64,000 bases of DNA from Brevibacterium ravenspurgense (lineage in GTDB: Bacteria > Actinomycetota > Actinomycetes > Actinomycetales > Brevibacteriaceae), in NCBI RefSeq assembly GCF_001584615.1, contig NZ_LQQC01000012.1:1-64000 (forward strand). The letters run 5' to 3'. The notes beneath the pieces are model-generated. The model worked only from the letters and a program-made list of their open reading frames with translations, did not search any database and was not told the DNA's origin. Positions within the stretch are counted from its first letter, which is position 1; every line of letters starts with the position of its first letter. Positions 1-10,121 of the stretch are shown in pieces. Position numbers and translations under genes: made by a program.

Positions 1-13
1 AGTGGACCATCAA

Positions 14-73
14 GAAGACCTCTTGTGTCGAGTGAGCGGATTAGAGCACCTTCATTCCACACCAGAGGTCTTC
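14..73. repeat. Inverted repeat, 10-bp arms
   Basis: GAAGACCTCT at 14-23 is matched by its reverse complement AGAGGTCTTC at 64-73, with 40 bases between. No T-tract follows, so it is not an obvious terminator. It could be a protein site or the edge of the repeat block. Function unknown. Confidence 0.5.
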
Positions 74-133
74 CCTATGCCACCGCAACACACAAACTCA
101 ACCAACGTCCCCGGTTAGTACAGCTAAGCCGCA

Positions 134-1098
134 GATTCCGGCTTAGGGGTGTTTGTGTGCGGCTAAGGCGCGGATTCCGGCTAAGTGGTGTTTTCGCGCC
201 ACCGAGTTCCCTCCCGAGGTGCTCATTCCGTCCGCCGAGAAGGCACGAGGTGCCGCCCACGTTGCCTCTGAACCTCCGCCTCGTCATTGAACTGTCCCGG
301 GCGCTCTGCCCTATTTCGGTGCCCTGCCTTCTGGCACCTCGTCATGTGATGCCGAGCCCCTATGTCAGGGACCCAGCACCTGCGCCCACGCTTTAGCAAC
401 AGAAACTCCCGTTAGCAGTTGCGGCTAAGGCGCGGATTCCGGCTAAGCGGTGTCTGTGTGCGGCTAAAGCGCAGATTCCGGCTGCCGGGTGTTTTCGCAC
501 CGTCTGCACGCGCCCGAAGAAGACGCGCGAGAAACAGCAAGCACTGCGCAACCCAGTTCCCACCCGAGGCGCTCATTCCGCCCGCCGAGAACGCACGAGG
601 TGCCGCCCGCATCGTGACCGAGCCTCCACCTCGTCATTGAACTGTTCCGGGCGCTCTGCCCTATTTCGGTGCCCTGCCCTCAGGCACTTCGGCATCTGGT
701 GCCACACCTACCCCTTTCCGGCGCCCCCATACCTGCGCCCACGCTTTAGCAACAAAAACTCCCGTTAGCAGTGGTTGCTAAGCCGCAGATTCCGGCTAAG
801 CGGTGTTTTCGCGCCACCGAGTTCCCACCCGAGGCGCTCATTCCGCCCGCCGAGAAGGCACGAGGTGCCGCCCACGTTGCCTCTGAACCTCCGCCTCGTC
901 ATTGAACTGTCCCGGGCGCTCTGCCCTATTTCGGTGCCCTGCCTTCTGGCACCTCGTCATGTGATGCCGAGCCCCTATGTCAGGGACCCAGCACCTGCGC
1001 CCACGCTTTAGCAACAGAAACTCCCGTTAGCAGTTGCGGCTAAGGCGCGGATTCCGGCTAAGCGGTGTTTGTGTGCGGCTAAAGCGCAGATTCCGGCT
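134..1098. repeat. Seven copies of GATTCCGGCT, some 39 bp apart
   Basis: GATTCCGGCT starts at 134, 173, 435, 474, 788, 1050 and 1089. Three neighbouring pairs are exactly 39 bp apart (134/173, 435/474, 1050/1089), with TAAGCCGC- or GCGGCTAA-like flanks. On the minus strand each copy reads AGCCGGAATC next to a TTAGCC word. This looks like an intergenic repeat family rather than coding DNA. Confidence 0.75.
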
Positions 1099-1197
1099 GC
1101 CGGGTGTTTTCGCACCGTCTGCACGCGCCCGAAGAAGACGCGCGAGAAACAGCAAGCACTGCGCAACCCAGTTCCCACCCGAGGAGCTCATTCCGCC
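181..1197. repeat. Imperfect tandem duplication, period 615 bp
   Basis: The sequence from 181 recurs from 796 and stays alike until about 1197, so the second copy is truncated (about 400 of 615 bp). Examples: the CTAAG word at 181 and 796, and GCGGCTAAGGCGCGG at 421 and 1036. Within the unit there is a diverged internal copy offset by 350 bp: GCTCATTCCG occurs at 221, 571, 836 and 1186. Only a few mismatches separate the long copies, which points to a fairly recent duplication. No gene is carried. Confidence 0.85.
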
Positions 1198-1219
1198 AAA
1201 CAGCACAGCAGCCCAAAGC

Positions 1220-1262
1220 AAAAACACGAGCGCCCCGGCAGAAAACCTGCCGGGGCGCTCGT
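1220..1262 (-). terminator. Rho-independent terminator of furA-katA
   Basis: A perfect 16-bp stem (1226-1241 with 1247-1262) has a five-base loop. On the minus strand it is followed by TGTTTTTG (five T from A at 1220-1224). It lies about 115 bases past the catalase stop codon. Confidence 0.85.
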
Positions 1263-1378
1263 ATTCAGCTAAAGCAGCTGACGCTACACGCAGCTCCCGC
1301 AACTGCCGTTACGAGCAGCTCACGCCGCGCCGAGCCTGTTCAGCTCACACCGCGCTCAGCTCACACAGCTGAAGAAGA

Positions 1379-2878
1379 TCAGGCCTGTTCCTGCTTCTTC
1401 TTGGCTTCGGTGACAACGGTTTCGATGCGGGCACCGAGTTCTGCGTCGACGTTCTTCCAGTACTGGAAGACCTTGGGCAGCAGTTCCTTGTCCCACACGC
1501 CCATGACGTGACCGGAGATGTTGTGGACCAGGCGGTCGCGAGCAGCGTCGTCGAGAACGTTGCGCACGAGGTCGCCGGCCTGGTTGAAGTCGCCGTCGTT
1601 TTCGCGCAGCGTCTGGGCGGCGCGAACAACGTCCGACTGCGGAACGTCAACGAGGTTGACGTCGGTTGCAACCGATTCGTCAGCGCGCGGGCCGTCGTAC
1701 GAGTTCGGAGCGTACTCGGGCTGGTCTGCCGGGTACAGCTCGTAGCGCATCTGGCCGTCGCGGCTGTAGTTGTGCTTGGGCGACTTCGGACGGTTCACCG
1801 GCAGCTGGGCGTAGTTCGGCCCGATGCGGTGGCGGTGGGTGTCCGGGTAGGAGAACAGACGCCCCATGAGCATCTTGTCAGGCGACAGGCCGGTGCCCGG
1901 AACGAGCGAAGCCGGGTTGAATGCAGCCTGCTCGATCTGTGCGAAGAAGTCTTCGGGGTTGCGGTTGAGCTCCATCTTGCCGACCTCGATCAGCGGGTAG
2001 TCCTTGTGGGACACCGTCTTGGTGACGTCGAAGATGTTGGTGCCGTAGGTGAAGCCCTCTTCGTAGGGGATGACCTGAACGGACAGGGTCCAGGACGGGA
2101 AGTTGCCTTCCTTGATGGCGTCGAACAGGTCGCGGCGGTGGAAGTCGGCGTCGATGCCGGCCATTTCGTCGGCGTCGTCAGCCGCGAAGCCTTCGTGACC
2201 GTACTTGTCGATGAATTCCTGCTTCTGGTCCGAGTGGAAGTGGTACTTGACCCAGAAGCGTTCGCCGGCTTCGTTGATCCACTGGAAGGTGTGGGATGCG
2301 TAGCCGTTCATTTCGCGCCACGAGCGCGGGATGCCGCGGTCACCCATGAGGTAGGTGACCTGGTGGGCCGATGCGGGCTCGTTGACCCAGAAGTCCCACT
2401 GCATGTTGTGGTCGCGCAGGCCGGACTGCGAGTTGCGCTTCTGCGAGTGGATGAAGTCGGGGAACTGGATGGCGTCGCGGATGAAGAAGATCGGGGTGTT
2501 GTTGCCCACGATGTCGAGGTTGCCCTCTTCGGTGTAGAACTTCAGTGCGAAGCCGCGGGGGTCACGCCAGGTGTCGGGCGAGCCCTGTTCGCCGGCAACG
2601 GTCGAGAAGCGGGCGAGCATTTCGGTTTCGGCGCCGGGCTGGAAGACCTTGGCCTTGGTGTACTTGGAAACGTCGCCGGTGACGGTGAACGTGCCGAATG
2701 CGCCGCCGCCCTTTGCGTGGACGACACGCTCGGGAACGCGTTCGCGGTCGAACTGTGCGAGCTTCTCGACCAGGTAGTAGTCCTGCAGAAGCGTCGGGCC
2801 GTCGGCGCCGAGCGTCAGCGAGTGAACGTCGCTGCCGACCGGGATGCCGAAGTTGTCGGTTGTGCGATTGGTGGCCAT
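1379..2878 (-). CDS. katA: Catalase (monofunctional, haem, small-subunit type)
   Basis: Breaks down hydrogen peroxide to water and oxygen in the cytoplasm. The 499-residue length fits small-subunit catalases. Visible marks are the distal histidine His54 ([11 protein letters not shown]), Asn127 in GNNTPIFF, the RFSTVAGE motif around 90-97, and the proximal haem tyrosine Tyr344 in [14 protein letters not shown]. The start ATG has a strong AGGAGG a few bases upstream. It lies 21 bp behind furA on the same strand and is very probably co-transcribed with it, so peroxide control through FurA is expected. A terminator follows. Confidence 0.97.
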   Translation of the reverse strand: MATNRTTDNFGIPVGSDVHSLTLGADGPTLLQDYYLVEKLAQFDRERVPERVVHAKGGGAFGTFTVTGDVSKYTKAKVFQPGAETEMLARFSTVAGEQGSPDTWRDPRGFALKFYTEEGNLDIVGNNTPIFFIRDAIQFPDFIHSQKRNSQSGLRDHNMQWDFWVNEPASAHQVTYLMGDRGIPRSWREMNGYASHTFQWINEAGERFWVKYHFHSDQKQEFIDKYGHEGFAADDADEMAGIDADFHRRDLFDAIKEGNFPSWTLSVQVIPYEEGFTYGTNIFDVTKTVSHKDYPLIEVGKMELNRNPEDFFAQIEQAAFNPASLVPGTGLSPDKMLMGRLFSYPDTHRHRIGPNYAQLPVNRPKSPKHNYSRDGQMRYELYPADQPEYAPNSYDGPRADESVATDVNLVDVPQSDVVRAAQTLRENDGDFNQAGDLVRNVLDDAARDRLVHNISGHVMGVWDKELLPKVFQYWKNVDAELGARIETVVTEAKKKQEQA

Positions 2879-2899
2879 GAGTCCTCCTGGGTTTTGGAG

Positions 2900-3331
2900 T
2901 TACAGAGTGGTCCTGAGCCCGCACTGGGGGCACTGCCCCCAGTAGACGACTTCTGCTTCGTCGATTGTGAAGCCGAAGTCTTCAGCCGGGTCCAGGCACG
3001 GAGCGCTGCCGGTTCCGCAGGCGACATCGCGGATGTCACCGCAGGTTCGGCACACGATGTGGTGGTGATTGTCGTTGCGGTTGATTTCGTACCGGGCCGA
3101 CGCGAAGCCGGCCGGATCGATGACCCTGACAAGCTGTGTGCGCGCGAACGCGCCGAGCACGTCGTACACCGTCTGCACTGACACCGTGCCGAGCTTTTCG
3201 CGCACGGCGCGGAAAACCTGGTCGGCGTCGAGGTGGGTGTGATCGTGCTCCAACACGTCGTAGACCGCCAGGCGGGGCGCGGTGACGCGCAGTCCGGCGG
3301 CCTTGATCGTGTCAGCAGCACTCGTGGTCAT
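2900..3331 (-). CDS. furA: Fur-family repressor FurA (peroxide/metal sensing)
   Basis: DNA-binding metalloregulator of 143 residues. The N-terminal winged helix spans about 1-80. The dimer/metal part has His89-His91, a CxxC at 94/97 and a second CxxC at 134/137 typical of the structural zinc site. Placement directly before a catalase is the actinobacterial furA-katA/katG arrangement, where FurA represses both genes and is released by oxidants. There is no Shine-Dalgarno sequence; TACGGT lies 6 nt before the ATG, so the transcript may be leaderless. A palindrome overlaps this promoter. Confidence 0.93.
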   Translation of the reverse strand: MTTSAADTIKAAGLRVTAPRLAVYDVLEHDHTHLDADQVFRAVREKLGTVSVQTVYDVLGAFARTQLVRVIDPAGFASARYEINRNDNHHHIVCRTCGDIRDVACGTGSAPCLDPAEDFGFTIDEAEVVYWGQCPQCGLRTTL

Positions 3332-3341
3332 GATTCAACCG

Positions 3342-3379
3342 TAGGTCTTTTCTGGAATCATTCAAGAAAGGTAGACCTA
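3342..3379. promoter_or_regulatory. Probable FurA operator before furA
   Basis: Two nested inverted repeats sit just upstream of furA. The outer arms are TAGGTCT (3342-3348) and AGACCTA (3373-3379). The inner AT-rich dyad is TCTGGAAT-C-ATTCAAGA (3351-3367) with one mismatch, extended by TTT/AAA. The inner dyad resembles, from memory, the AT-rich FurA boxes of mycobacterial furA-katG promoters. The outer left arm touches the likely -10 (3338-3343), which would explain repression. Spacing and position are seen; binding is inferred. Confidence 0.65.
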
Positions 3380-3451
3380 AGTTACTGAAGTGCTGTTCCG
3401 AAGCTCCCGAGGCGCCGCCGGCGCCCTGCCTTACCTCGCCGGGAGAGAGGG

Positions 3452-3850
3452 TCAGGAGACGGGGCCGGTGTACTTTTCGCCGGGGCCCGATCCGGGTGCG
3501 TCTGGGAAGGGGGAGGCTTCGCGGAAGGCCAGCTGCAGGCTGCGCAGGCCGTCGCGCAGGGGGCGGGCGTGCTGGTCTCCCAGGTCTACTGCGGACGAGG
3601 TGACCAGGCCTGCCAGTGCGTTGATGAGTTTGCGCGCCTCATCGAGGTCCTGCAGGTCTTTGCCCAGGGACTCTTCGGTGTCTTCGGCCAGACCGCACTT
3701 CACGGCGGCGGCGCTCATGAGGTGAATGGCCGCGGATGAAATGACTTCGACTGCCGGAACTTCGGCGATGTCGCGCAGCGCCTGCTGCTCTGCGTGCGCG
3801 TGGTCTTCAGCAGTGTGGTCATCGGAAAAAGAGTGGCGGTTTTCAGTCAT
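3452..3850 (-). CDS. DUF1844 domain protein
   Basis: Small acidic cytoplasmic protein of 132 residues, function unknown. The central part (about 35-110; VEVISSAAIHLMSAAAVKCG and RKLINALAGLV) is the DUF1844 signature. In many actinobacteria this gene stands just before infC, as here, though on the opposite strand. The N-terminus is His/Asp/Glu rich. The intergenic side toward furA (3380-3451) holds only GC-rich dyads with no clear T-tract. The start ATG has GGAG very close upstream. Confidence 0.85.
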   Translation of the reverse strand: MTENRHSFSDDHTAEDHAHAEQQALRDIAEVPAVEVISSAAIHLMSAAAVKCGLAEDTEESLGKDLQDLDEARKLINALAGLVTSSAVDLGDQHARPLRDGLRSLQLAFREASPFPDAPGSGPGEKYTGPVS

Positions 3851-3864
3851 GACTCCAAGCTTCC

Positions 3865-3878
3865 CACACTTGAGTGTG
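3865..3878. promoter_or_regulatory. Palindrome CACACT-TG-AGTGTG
   Basis: A perfect 6+2+6 dyad lies between the divergent DUF1844 and infC genes and is followed by AAAAA. It could be an operator for either side. No regulator can be named. Confidence 0.4.
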
Positions 3879-3900
3879 AAAAATCCCTGTGCATCGTGTA

Positions 3901-4125
3901 AGCTGGAGGGCGTGCAAAGTGGAGATTGACTCCCACCTGGATTGCCACAGGCAATCGGGTCAGCGATAACAGCTGGAAATGACGGGCTGCAAAGCTCGGT
4001 GTTCCGCTGTTGGGCACTGAGGTGAACATTGTTTCACCGGCAGCGTTTCAAGCTCCCTTTGCGTGTTCAAAGGGAGCTTTTTCTGTTCCCCGCGAACACC
4101 GTGATCACCATCTGAGTTAAGGAGC
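3901..4125 (+). promoter_or_regulatory. Structured infC leader (attenuator candidate)
   Basis: Roughly 230 bases separate the DUF1844 start region from infC. The plus strand can form several hairpins: GATTGCC-ACA-GGCAATC (3940-3956), GGTGAA/TTCACC (4021-4038) and a full intrinsic terminator (4050-4082) only about 45 bases before infC. A terminator placed between promoter and gene is the layout of transcription attenuation. Translation-factor and L20 operons in other phyla are controlled by such leaders, but I cannot match this one to a known RNA family. Confidence 0.6.
4050..4082 (+). terminator. Leader terminator upstream of infC
   Basis: Perfect 12-bp stem AAGCTCCCTTTG / CAAAGGGAGCTT (4050-4061 with 4068-4079), six-base loop, followed by T residues to 4082. 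It faces infC, so it must be bypassed for infC-rpmI-rplT expression. Confidence 0.85.
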
Positions 4126-4131
4126 ATGCAC

Positions 4132-4761
4132 ATCAGCGAGCCGCGCATCAACGATCGGATTCGAGTACCTGAGGTCCGTCTGGTCGGACCCAACGGAGAA
4201 CAGGTTGGGATCGTCGCCATTCGCAAGGCACTCGACCTGGCACGCGAAGCCGATCTTGACCTCGTCGAGGTTGCGCCCAAGGCGAAGCCTCCGGTGGTCA
4301 AACTCATGGACTACGGCAAGTTCAAGTACGAAACTGCCCAGAAGGCACGCGAAGCACGGAAGAATCAGGCCAATACTGCCCTGAAGGAAATCCGGTTCCG
4401 ACTCAAGATCGACGACCACGACTACGAAACCAAGAAGGGCCACGTCGTCCGCTTCCTCAACGGCGGCGACAAGGTCAAGGTCATGATCATGTTCCGCGGA
4501 CGCGAACAGTCTCGACCCGAACTGGGTATGCGACTGCTCGAGAAGCTGGCCGAGGAGGTTGTCGAATACGGCACCGTCGAATCCTCGCCCCGGCTTGACG
4601 GACGAAACATGGTCATGGTGCTCGCACCGACGCGTTCGAAGTCAGACGCCCGCGCGGAATCGCGCCGGGAGACCGCGGGTGCTAAGGGCACGTACACCGA
4701 AGTGAAGTCGCGTCGCGACCGCGCAGCTCAGGCCAAGGCCGAGCAGCGCAAGCAGAACTGA
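4132..4761 (+). CDS. infC: Translation initiation factor IF-3
   Basis: Binds the 30S subunit, keeps it apart from 50S and checks the start codon. The N-domain begins [18 protein letters not shown]; the linker and C-domain follow ([44 protein letters not shown]). I choose an ATC start at 4132: GGAG at 4121-4124 is 7 nt upstream, while the in-frame ATG at 4126 is 1 nt from the same site. A rare start fits known infC autocontrol (E. coli uses AUU). With ATC the product has 209 residues. A basic tail of about 35 residues follows the C-domain. First gene of infC-rpmI-rplT. Confidence 0.93.
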   Translation: MSEPRINDRIRVPEVRLVGPNGEQVGIVAIRKALDLAREADLDLVEVAPKAKPPVVKLMDYGKFKYETAQKAREARKNQANTALKEIRFRLKIDDHDYETKKGHVVRFLNGGDKVKVMIMFRGREQSRPELGMRLLEKLAEEVVEYGTVESSPRLDGRNMVMVLAPTRSKSDARAESRRETAGAKGTYTEVKSRRDRAAQAKAEQRKQN

Positions 4762-4798
4762 CATCGGCTCAGGAGCGTCCAGCGCCCCGAAGCCACCA

Positions 4799-4821
4799 CC
4801 CTCGGGACAGGTTCCCGAGGG
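4799..4821 (+). other. Hairpin between infC and rpmI
   Basis: CCCTCGGGA (4799-4807) pairs with TCCCGAGGG (4813-4821), loop of five, no T-tract. It lies just before the rpmI ribosome binding site. L20 is known to repress its operon by binding RNA near this junction in other bacteria; whether this hairpin plays that role is inference. Confidence 0.5.
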
Positions 4822-4843
4822 CCGACTGAAGGAGAACGGCACA

Positions 4844-5044
4844 ATGCCGAAGCAGAAGACCCACAGCGGTACCAAGAAGCGCATCCGCGTCACCGGCAGC
4901 GGCAAGCTCATGCGCGAAGGTGTCGGCAACCGCCACCTCGCCGAAGTCAAGAGCTCGCGCCGCAAGCGCCGCATCAGCGGAACCGACAAAGTCATGACCG
5001 GCGGCGACGCCGCCAAGGCCCGCAAGCTGCTGGGCAAGGCCTGA
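4844..5044 (+). CDS. rpmI: Large-subunit ribosomal protein bL35
   Basis: Small basic 50S protein of 66 residues beginning [13 protein letters not shown] and containing the conserved [12 protein letters not shown] segment. AAGGAG precedes the ATG. It lies between infC and rplT, the near-universal order. Confidence 0.97.
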   Translation: MPKQKTHSGTKKRIRVTGSGKLMREGVGNRHLAEVKSSRRKRRISGTDKVMTGGDAAKARKLLGKA

Positions 5045-5095
5045 CCAAAGCGCACCACAGCCTTACCGCTGTGACATTCATCTGAAGGAGTACAC

Positions 5096-5485
5096 GTGGC
5101 ACGTGTCAAGAGGGCTGTCAACGCCCACAAGAAGCGCCGGGTCATCCTCGACCGGGCGAGCGGCTACCGCGGACAGCGTTCGCGCCTGTACCGCAAGGCC
5201 AAAGAACAGGTCATCCACTCGCTGGTATACAACTACCGCGACCGCCGCAAGCGCAAGGGCGACTTCCGTCGCCTCTGGATCCAGCGCATCAACGCTGGTG
5301 CCCGCGCCAACGGCATGACCTACAACCGCTTCATCCAGGGCCTCAAGGCCGCTGGTGTTGAGGTTGACCGTCGTATGCTGGCCGAACTGGCCGTCAACGA
5401 CGCAGCTGTGTTCACCAAGCTCGTGGAAGTCGCCAAGAACGCACTTCCGGCTGACGTGAACGCGCCGAAGACGCCGGCTGCCTGA
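5096..5485 (+). CDS. rplT: Large-subunit ribosomal protein bL20
   Basis: 50S assembly protein of 129 residues: [15 protein letters not shown], then the long basic helix [19 protein letters not shown] and the globular part with [23 protein letters not shown]. The C-terminus has a short Ala/Pro extension. Start is GTG at 5096 behind GAAGGAG. As in other bacteria, L20 may repress its own operon. A strong terminator follows 10 bases past the stop. Confidence 0.97.
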   Translation: MARVKRAVNAHKKRRVILDRASGYRGQRSRLYRKAKEQVIHSLVYNYRDRRKRKGDFRRLWIQRINAGARANGMTYNRFIQGLKAAGVEVDRRMLAELAVNDAAVFTKLVEVAKNALPADVNAPKTPAA

Positions 5486-5495
5486 GTGCAGCTGT

Positions 5496-5528
5496 GAAAA
5501 CGCGGGGGCTGTTGGCCCCCGCGTTTTC
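5496..5528 (+). terminator. Terminator of infC-rpmI-rplT
   Basis: Stem GAAAACGCGGGGGC / GCCCCCGCGTTTTC (5496-5509 with 5515-5528), five-base loop, T-rich 3' arm and CGTTTTCC after it. Confidence 0.9.
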
Positions 5529-5580
5529 GTTTTCCGACAGCTCCGGCTGCGCACCCCCAAAACAAGAACTGAGTGAGGTT

Positions 5581-6492
5581 ATGGAACGCGACATCCACCC
5601 CGGCCTGTACGGCCCGGAAGTGACGTCCCCGAAATCCCGCCGACTGCGCGAAGCCGCGAAGCTCGACCGCAAACAGGGCCGCAATAAGTCCGGCAGGTTC
5701 CTCGTGGAAGGCCCCCAGGGCATCCGCGAAGCTCTGCGCCACCAGGCCGAGAACCGACCCAAAGCTGTGACTTTGCACGTTGAACCCGGGGAAGTGGCAC
5801 CTCGGGGGACCGGTGCGGTGCTCGACGTATGGTCGACCGTCGAAGCGGCCGAGCGCAATCCCGACATTCTCGAGGCCGCTCGGGATGCCGGCATCAAGAT
5901 CAAGCAGACCGCTCCTGAAGCCCTCGCATCGGTCACCGACACCGTCAACAGCCAGGGCATGATCGCCGTCGTCGAACAGCTCGACGTCGACCTGACATCG
6001 GTTGTGACGAAAGAGGCCAAGCTCATCGTCGTGCTCAGCCAGGTGCGCGATCCGGGCAACGCGGGAACCGTCCTGCGCGCAGCGGATGCCGCCGGTGCTG
6101 ATGGCGTTATCATCACCTCCTCGAGTGTTGACGTGTACAACCCGAAGGCCGTCCGCTCAACAGCCGGATCGATCTTTCACGTGCCCGTCGTCACCGGCGT
6201 AGGACTGCCGGAAGTCACCGAACTGGCACGCGCCCGCGGACTGCAGATCCTCGCCGCAGACGGTCACCCGCCGGCCCACGACCTCCACGTTCCGTGGGAC
6301 ACTGGCCTCGACCTGGCCCGCCCGACCGCGTGGGTGTTCGGCAACGAAGCGTGGGGACTGCCCGAAGCCGACCGCGCACAGGCTGACGCGGCCGTGGCCA
6401 TCCCCATCTACGGAAAAGCTGAAAGCCTCAATCTGGCCACCGCCGCCGCGATTGCCGTCTACGAATCCGCCAAGCACGTCCGGATGATCTGA
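5581..6492 (+). CDS. TrmH/SpoU-family RNA 2'-O-methyltransferase
   Basis: Predicted SAM-dependent 2'-O-methyltransferase acting on rRNA or tRNA, 303 residues. An N-terminal substrate-binding domain (about 20-130; RRLREAAKLDRKQGRNKSGRF) is followed by a SPOUT knot domain with NAGTVLRAADAAGADG, VFGNEAWGLP and the last motif IPIYGKAESLNLATAAAIA. The frame is open upstream through the rplT terminator, so I take the ATG at 5581 (GTGAGG nearby). Position between rplT and pheS is common in actinobacteria. The exact RNA target is not evident. Confidence 0.9.
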   Translation: MERDIHPGLYGPEVTSPKSRRLREAAKLDRKQGRNKSGRFLVEGPQGIREALRHQAENRPKAVTLHVEPGEVAPRGTGAVLDVWSTVEAAERNPDILEAARDAGIKIKQTAPEALASVTDTVNSQGMIAVVEQLDVDLTSVVTKEAKLIVVLSQVRDPGNAGTVLRAADAAGADGVIITSSSVDVYNPKAVRSTAGSIFHVPVVTGVGLPEVTELARARGLQILAADGHPPAHDLHVPWDTGLDLARPTAWVFGNEAWGLPEADRAQADAAVAIPIYGKAESLNLATAAAIAVYESAKHVRMI

Positions 6493-6530
6493 CGGTTCGC
6501 TAGACTGCAGAACGTTGTCCAACCATCTGA

Positions 6531-7582
<1,052 letters not shown>

Positions 7583-7583
<1 letters not shown>

Positions 7584-10111
7584 TGCTCGTACCCTTGGAA
7601 TGGCTGGCCGAGTACGTCGACCTGCCGCAGAACCTCGACGCTCACGAACTCGCTGCCGAACTCGCCGGCATCGGCCTGGAAGAAGAAGACTACATCGGCC
7701 CGGCCGTCACAGGTCCGCTTGTCGTAGGCAAAGTCCTGACCTGCGAACCGGAAAAGCACTCCAACGGCAAGACCATCAACTGGTGCACCGTTGACGTCGG
7801 CGCCGATGAACCGCAGGGCATTGTGTGCGGAGCGCACAACTTCGGTGTTGGCGACTACGTCGTCGCAGCGCTTCCCGGTGCTGTTCTGCCCGGTGACTTT
7901 GCTATTGCGGCACGCAAAACCTACGGCCACATCTCCGACGGCATGATCTGCTCGGCTCGCGAACTGGGCTTGGGCGACGACCACGACGGCATCATCGTGC
8001 TGGCCGAATGGGGCTTTGCCGATCTCACCCCCGGTCAGGACGCCACGGAGCTGCTGGGTCTGAACCACGAAGTCCTCGACGTCAACATCACGCCCGACCG
8101 CGGATACCAGATGTCGATGCGCGGCATCGGCCGTGAATACGCTCTCCTGAAAGAGCAGAACTACGCAGACCCCGCCGACGCAGTCGCCCCTGTGGTTGCC
8201 GGTGAGGGGCACCCGGTCGAACTGACCGACGACGCTCCCATCCACGGCAACGACGGCTGCACCCGCTTCACCGCGCTGCGCGTTCGCGGCATCGACCCGA
8301 CCGCACAGACGCCGTTCTGGATGTCGAAGCGACTGCTGGAAGCCGGCATGCGCCCCATTTCGCTCGTCGTGGACATCACCAACTACGTCATGCTCGAACT
8401 CGGGCAGCCGCTGCACGCCTACGACCTCGCTCTCGTGGGTGACAAGATCGTTGTGCGACGCGGCCGAAAGGGTGACAAGCTCACGACGCTCGACGACGCC
8501 GAACGGAGCATTCACCCCGAAGACGTGCTCGTCACCGGTGTGAGCGCAGACGGCACTGAGCAGCTGCTCGGCTTGGCCGGCGTCATGGGTGGAGCTGACT
8601 CCGAAGTCAGCGACACCACCGTCGACGTCCTCATCGAAGGAGCCCACTGGGACCCCGTGTCGATTGCCCGCACAGCTCGCAGACACCGTCTGCCGAGCGA
8701 AGCCGCCAAGCGCTTCGAACGCGGTGTCGACCCGGCCCTGGGCCCTGCCGCAGTTGCCCGCACCGCCCAGCTGCTCACCCAGCTGGCAGGAGGCCAGGCA
8801 GACGCAACCGCAACAATCGCGGGCAGCCTTCCGGCACCTCGTGAGGTGATCCTGCCGAAGACCCGCCCGGCAGAAGTCGTGGGCGTCGACTACACCGACG
8901 ACCAGATGACCGGCGCCCTGCGTGCCATCGGCTGTGAAGTCGAAGACAGCGGTGATGACTACCGCGTGACGGTGCCGTCCTGGCGCCCGGATCTAACCGA
9001 CGCGGAAGACCTCATCGAGGAAATCGCGCGTGTCAACGGCTACGACCAGATCCCGTCGATCGTCCCGCAGGCACCCGGCGGTGAGGGGCTCACACGCCGC
9101 CAGGCATCGCGCCGCACAGTGTCGAACCTGCTGGCCGATCTCGGTCTGACGGAAGTGCTGACCTACCCCTTCACATCGGAAGCCCGTCACGACGCCTTCC
9201 GGATCCCGGAAGACGATCCGCGACGGAACAACCTGCGCCTGGCCAACCCGCTCAGCGACGACCAGCCGCTGCTGCGCACCGAGCTGCTGCCGACACTCGT
9301 CGACGCGCAGCTGCGCAACCAGGGACGCGGCTTCAAGGACACGGCACTGTTCGAAATCGGTCTGGTCACCCAGCCTGAAACCGCACAGCTGCCGGCCAGC
9401 GAAACCTTCGCACCCGGCTACCACCCCACGGAAGAAGAACGCGCAGCGATCTTCGATGCCGTTCCGCACCAGCCTCTGCACGCGGCGGGCATCGTATCCG
9501 GAGACTGGGAGCTCGAAGGCGTATGGGGCAAGGGCCGCAAGGCCGAAGCCATGGACGCCATTGAAATCGTCAAGCGGATCGCCGTGGCGCTGGGCCAGAG
9601 CGTCACACCTGCGGCCTCTGACCGCGCACCGTTCCACCCGGGCCGCTGCGCCGAGTTCCGCCTAGCAGACGGCACGCTGTTCGGCCACGCCGGTGAACTG
9701 CACCCCAAGGTCGTCGAAACCCTGGGTCTGCCGGCCCGCACGGTCGCATTCGAAGTCGTCCTCGACTCAGTGCTTGACGCTCCGGCGGAACGCCGCTGGG
9801 CGGGCGCTCTGTCGACCTACCCGGTGTCCAGGCAGGACGTGGCGCTCATCGTGGATGACAGCATTGCTATCGGCGATCTCGTGAGCACGATGCGCGAAGC
9901 CATCGGCGGCGACCTCGAAGAGCTCGAACTGTTCGACGAGTACCGCGGCGAACAGGTGGGCGAAGGCAAGAAGTCGCTTGCGTTCCGCATGACGTTCCGC
10001 GCCTCCGACCGCACCATGACAAGCGATGAAGCCTCAGCCTTGCGCGAAGCCGCAACCGCCGCCGTCGAAAAGGCGTACGGCGCTGTGGCCCGCACTGGCG
10101 ACGGGGCGTGA
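7583..10111 (+). CDS. pheT: Phenylalanyl-tRNA synthetase beta subunit
   Basis: Editing and tRNA-binding subunit, 842 residues. Domains in order: a tRNA-binding EMAP-like fold (about 40-155; VVGKVLTCEPEKHSNG), B3/4 editing domain (about 220-400), B5 domain (about 405-480), a catalytic-like core, and a C-terminal anticodon-binding FDX-ACB domain (about 750-840; YPVSRQDVALIVDD). ATG overlaps the pheS stop. Length is normal for bacterial PheT. Confidence 0.97.
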
Positions 10112-10121
10112 GCGGGTAATC

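Larger units (their letters stand above)
1..1378. other. Gene-free, repeat-rich region
   Basis: No convincing gene lies here. The open frames on both strands are arginine/proline/serine-rich, resemble no family I know, lack ribosome binding sites and stay open because the DNA is repeated. The stretch holds a 615-bp imperfect tandem duplication, seven copies of a short motif, an inverted repeat near the left edge and the catalase terminator near the right edge. The last ~115 bases before katA's stop (1263-1378) contain several CAGCTCA-like words but no clear structure. Confidence 0.7.

Noticed and set aside
25-1372. Several 66-135-codon frames in the left repeat block
   Set aside because: Arg/Pro/Ser-rich, copied only because the DNA is repeated, no start signals, no family resemblance.
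1508-3181. 557-codon open frame antisense to katA and furA
   Set aside because: It is a GC-driven shadow on the opposite strand of two clear genes; its translation has no family features and it has no ribosome binding site.
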